Part shown: positions 35,801 to 37,653 of the stretch, one piece after another
Layout of the letters: the number at the start of each line of letters is the position of its first letter
How positions within the stretch are numbered: the first letter of the stretch is position 1
IMG/VR virus record: IMGVR_UViG_3300042508_000132
Location: 1-37,653 of that record
DNA length: 37,653 nucleotides
Source of the DNA: a virus
Direction: 5' to 3' (one strand)
Made by a program: the position numbers and the translations under genes
Notes under the pieces: model-generated
The model's input: the letters and a program-made list of their open reading frames with translations, nothing else
Database searches by the model: none
Told to the model about the DNA's origin: nothing

Positions 35801-37653
35801 AGAATGGATAAGCCAACTATCAAGAAAGTTGCAAAGAAAAAGACAGATGCCAAAGAAGCCGCTTTAGAGCCTGTTTCTGACACGCAAAAAGCAGATGTAG
35901 TAGAAACATCAACTAACACTCAAAAGTCGCTAGAATCGCCTGAAAATGGCCTTAAAAGCGATGCTAGCGAGCAAGTTTCTGGTAAGAAGAAATTTAAGAA
36001 GAGGACTAGTGGCGATGTAGATAAAATATCTGACTTAGGTGTAAATGCTGTTGGTCCTACAAGACTGTCAACTAGTCATGCAGAGGAAGATAATTTAACT
36101 AATAGCGAACAAGCTTGGGCTAGAAAAAGGATATCATCTCTTATTGAAATCAGTGATACTGAAATTGAAATGGAGAACGGTGATATTGCTATGGGTGTAG
36201 CTAACATCTTAAAGAATATTATTACACTATTCTCTGGCGCAGAAAGAGGCACTGCTTACCACGAAGCATTTCACATTGTGTCTCTTGGGTTAATACCAAG
36301 AAATAGAAGGATGATGATATATGACTCAGTTAGGCGTACTATACCATCATTGAGTGATGCTACAAATAAGGATATAGAGGAATACTTAGCCGAGGAATTT
36401 AGAGTATGGAGAGAGACTAATAAGATCGGCATTAAGATACCGATGCTTAGATCTGTATTCAGAAAATTCTCCAACCTATTTACTGGAATGAAGTCTGCAA
36501 ACAAGTCTGATATAAATAGATTATTTGAGGATATCGAATACGGTATATTTAAAAACAAAAAAGGTCCAAAGGCTAAATCTGAGCAATCTAAATTCTTTAC
36601 TAGATTCTATGTAGATGGAGCTGCTAGAACTTTGAAGTCAAAAGGATTCAATGCTATCAATACATTGGATATGCAATACGAAGTAGCCAAGGGGTTAGCA
36701 TTCTCATTCATAGAATTATCTGGAGTTGAAAAAGTTTCTGATATCCGCAATATGAGTAAAGACGTACTATATGATAGTATTCTTGCAGAGTATGAATATA
36801 TGGAAGAAAATGGAATGGAAGATACATTGAAATATAAAATATATGAAGATATATTGGATAAATTTGATGAGGAAATAGTTCCATTAATAAATAAAGAATT
36901 ATCTTCATTTGGGATAGCCCCAGCTGTATTCGATGTAGATGGAAACGAAATAGAGGATAACGATAAAGATATCGTAAGTAACGAGATAGCTAAACATACA
37001 GTAGAATCATATAAGGTTCCTAAGTCTGATAATATTCCAATGGAGGTTAAATTCTTCTTATGGACTATCCCTCAAAAAGAGAAAAATGCAGACGGTGTTG
37101 TTGTAGATAAATTTAACCCATTAACTGGCTTTAAATTATTCTACGACCAGACCACGTCGTGGGTTACAGTTGCAAGCGATTTAGGTCATTTGAAATCGTA
37201 CACCGAGATGAGGAATAAAATATATTCTCTTGGTGTTGTATCTGGTAATTTATTCTATAGAAGCGTATTAGATAAGCTTGACAATTCTAGCGATAGATTT
37301 AAAACAGCATTCTTTGCCGCAGTAAAATGTCATAGACATGACTTTGCGAGTATAGCATTTACTGGAGACAAAAATGGAAACATGGCTGAAGCCGACAGAA
37401 GACTTAGGGTTATAGAGTCAAAGGCTACAACTGCCAAGATAACTAAGCCAAAAGAATGGGGTGAGAACATGATGTCTATTGGATTTTTATTCTCTGATAG
37501 TGTTGATGGGCCAGTATTTAACAAGGCTAATGCCGAGTCTATAATAGCCAGACATAAAGCACTTGTATCATTTGCCGGTAGATTAACAAATCCACTAGAA
37601 GCTGAAAAGATTACTGACGAGCAAATTACTGCTGCTATTAATGAGTATATTGA
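29855..37653 (+). CDS. Giant multidomain virion protein with zincin and ART-like regions, 5' part
   Basis: Open from ATG 29855 to the window edge: 2,599 codons with no stop. Regions in order: a basic, Arg-rich N-terminus (residues ~40-75); two Gly/Ala hydrophobic segments (~248-282 and ~309-328), perhaps membrane-active; a long helical region; a Pro/Glu-rich linker (~1080-1210); an ADP-ribosyltransferase-like segment (YVTHQT 1228-1233, then LEQILSRGF and GHGHRG); helical and beta-rich domains (~1300-1990); a Lys/Ser-rich linker (~1990-2060); and a zincin metalloprotease motif, AYHEAFH, with HEAFH at 2136-2140 and LAEEF at 2178-2182 supplying a likely third zinc ligand. Giant proteins of this kind lie in the same place in crAss-like phages and are thought to be delivered with the DNA, some being or accompanying a virion RNA polymerase. 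No convincing polymerase motif is visible in this part. Confidence 0.8.
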   Translation, partial: MTREDIKRALQGEDTRFGEYVRSRSSVYGQGRSELDELKRRNEYEEAKRKRPSKDEPKRKAARDESKDAEDGQKKLPLENETKKGNDYNFFADSYRTFVGGKNQTEIDNALGELKYNLPVFKYSSDMLSSKEVQSDEDLYKAARFAREMQSNAKAQALFQKNEELSAEQARLKSLYESGDKSVSAAFINNEPWNPESKGKTIYSLTGAVQQGEGPSFLEKADMMMGASHGYAEWEQMKGMVSGLFRTVGTSLVAAAVAPVISVMGKVSLGNAVGNILGGLTLKTAADVAIDKPVDLISNLSDATRFSMGYVPAVAGGLIGAGVNKFMPSGDVRQGYIDIDDSLVPEDTKYAYSKYKDLIKNWSKVGGDFDGTIPSIDDVLDGKESLHSYTGEKVGKFDSVLAKKTKDAQESIKTDLNDLRMWGAPSEYATKKVEENDWYWGKMLNTSGMSMSEFEGQVGLIALNSAISLATKKPTIGTKLLSSLALTGANAAFAVRSRDSEFFSQFSQAFNEKQDAILGENAISKMSYEELLSHISEPKETMDKVMSQFGKYDKSQERHKRETLEMLIRTGIVKSDIPGINEAAVAASDGSDELARQYRSMIYSDMGQNGLMLASLMPIKGGIPKAMQGLAKSTSDYYKNLSLSSFIRNNRAGRVLGKTAQLASEVGWEAFVDEPLFEEIPQTMMDMKFKEGSLKENAGIFGSYLDKNKTISTGAKALFGLSGDERYDKNAELLDTYWSTVMSVAFMGAGRNVISSPAHIKELNRSFNADKLFDSVIEPGIKTSAFKAKASAYIGAVKNGQFDFVIENLKELQKNPPEGYTAEDITNEIKLAKRIASIADSKFVREYAKKSGGYGSEDHLLLTSLISDHENAAREGYLESRTANEAEANLLANFDETTFSKLVTSINTTREDADKISTGAAIGIAMLRNKLAAIATISVNDPLESKASKIKSNLITRAASDDLGSVSSNLIDALLNAKLITEEQGAELLKIENSKDLSDAIDEFVPIELNDDIKDMAYGLVSSYGAQYEEHMASILRGDQTLYNREKDTKVDRFHDVDELLDMHRKSLESNEKEQRVLEAAETKREEKKREAKTKPETTVVAEPVVEPIVVELESLEPKWEIPSAPEIVEYESLESAPEVETEQVPPLDETDIPPLTEADLNSSVNRAEELLADDNFDPFSDYDKEEEAAKQAADNQEEQAPTQGITNNGTIYPVLDLSKIDTDNFIYVTHQTDIVGLEQILSRGFDIRNGLNGTSLFGNTESIQSQMDSINSGHGHRGASRMIVFAFPKSKFGNVRQLDEISDMLIDEGIFSIPGQYVFGVFTENNKPITQEAAPQKSKQDELKEKLNARLAHLADVATDVLGSKMNATGKQYSSKDFLPAMTGVLEVIMELGYTSFVDVVSNASDAMKGNAVLAGLIDRISPKQWRAAYNSAADFAEGTQSEEEVIAYSNDDVKAIVAGTYKKEEEIDINEDLEDLNQPEKTEEEENKEASKEISEIVKGAAAISIAMEKEDSSDFVNIDDEAPGTIDEDKVSVRFGRLPHTLFTSNPEIIKWLKTPKALEGATFEIEISTIPFDKVPQSRKDAGDYIPFDINNPNSWNEAAIFVKIKDKNGVVRPLNISFHNIAVNSMFEDSDGNMYPKFNEQDIADLVDFRNKIIALYAESLANGSNKELVVSGVSIGRAKIKLNRKNGKPVQRSLSKIKGLIEGFNGDFSTINNNTLSLAYGRGWRGNFTVVGIDGVIGDTDEQNSGSMFAVKIDPVLGTKRKIKLNKRRFSEDKDTAEFIYKLLIDWNMSKGELALDRDGNVVLAGDGASNRLGISAEGLLSKIVNFGKRTQINKKDLPMLTHLLPKQFYVEGNSLYLGEAKFDISNPAGISPEIKAQIIDYIKNNFNWSINAHDLWNQTGANRKVADVFSGITDYFRSNPEAKSIKFFEGMEIKREDLGLTWEAWIVKYDKLISDVADDIFESPYTFLNDVELADRMDKPTIKKVAKKKTDAKEAALEPVSDTQKADVVETSTNTQKSLESPENGLKSDASEQVSGKKKFKKRTSGDVDKISDLGVNAVGPTRLSTSHAEEDNLTNSEQAWARKRISSLIEISDTEIEMENGDIAMGVANILKNIITLFSGAERGTAYHEAFHIVSLGLIPRNRRMMIYDSVRRTIPSLSDATNKDIEEYLAEEFRVWRETNKIGIKIPMLRSVFRKFSNLFTGMKSANKSDINRLFEDIEYGIFKNKKGPKAKSEQSKFFTRFYVDGAARTLKSKGFNAINTLDMQYEVAKGLAFSFIELSGVEKVSDIRNMSKDVLYDSILAEYEYMEENGMEDTLKYKIYEDILDKFDEEIVPLINKELSSFGIAPAVFDVDGNEIEDNDKDIVSNEIAKHTVESYKVPKSDNIPMEVKFFLWTIPQKEKNADGVVVDKFNPLTGFKLFYDQTTSWVTVASDLGHLKSYTEMRNKIYSLGVVSGNLFYRSVLDKLDNSSDRFKTAFFAAVKCHRHDFASIAFTGDKNGNMAEADRRLRVIESKATTAKITKPKEWGENMMSIGFLFSDSVDGPVFNKANAESIIARHKALVSFAGRLTNPLEAEKITDEQITAAINEYI

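Noticed and set aside
1-37653. Stop-codon reassignment (TAG or TGA recoded), known in some crAss-like phages
   Set aside because: All major genes are full length with standard stops, none needs readthrough, and TGA (13961) and TAG (17984) occur as ordinary ends next to new starts.

Overview
This window reads as the structural (late) module of a short-tailed, crAss-like bacteriophage (order Crassvirales) of a Bacteroidota host. The call rests on gene order and recognisable products: large terminase, portal, an acidic scaffold-like protein, major capsid protein (MCP), ring/adaptor proteins, a very long P22-gp10-like tail stabilisation ('muzzle') protein, two large cargo-type virion proteins, and the start of a giant multidomain protein that runs off the right edge. 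The DNA is AT-rich, every supported gene is on the + strand, genes are packed with 1-8 nt overlaps or very short gaps, and clear Shine-Dalgarno sites are generally absent, as expected for Bacteroidota phages. No tRNA, rRNA, CRISPR array, insertion sequence or integrase was seen.

Layout. 1-621: the end of a RusA-like resolvase gene and a small basic protein. 615-9409: packaging and head genes (TerL, portal, scaffold-like protein, MCP, a SAP-like head protein, a first connector-like protein). 9520-10521: a second probably abundant virion protein, closed by a strong intrinsic terminator. 10570-18278: an accessory block with two small unknown proteins, an S74-type self-cleaving tail fibre, a lysis cassette (small membrane proteins, a spanin-like protein and an N-acetylmuramoyl-L-alanine amidase), a fibre with 20-residue repeats, another beta-rich fibre-like protein and a second holin-like membrane protein. 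18279-18458: the longest non-coding gap, with repeats and a possible 15-codon peptide. 18459-37653: tail and cargo operon (adaptor, small unknown, ring protein, stabilisation protein in two ORFs, two cargo proteins, giant protein).

How the genes work together. TerL pumps DNA through the portal into a head built from the MCP on the scaffold-like protein. The ring, adaptor and stabilisation proteins close the head and build the short tail. Fibres attach to the host, and the amidase plus membrane proteins release progeny. The large proteins at the right are probably packed in the virion and delivered with the DNA. The giant protein (at least 2,599 residues here) carries a clear HEAFH zincin-type metalloprotease motif and a possible ADP-ribosyltransferase-like segment.

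The most notable points are the giant multidomain protein, a stabilisation protein split in two beside an A6 run, an EF-hand-like loop in the portal tail, near-identical 60-bp repeats in a fibre gene, and the organised intergenic region at 18279-18458. All homology statements come from reading the sequence and from memory of the families; no searches were run.
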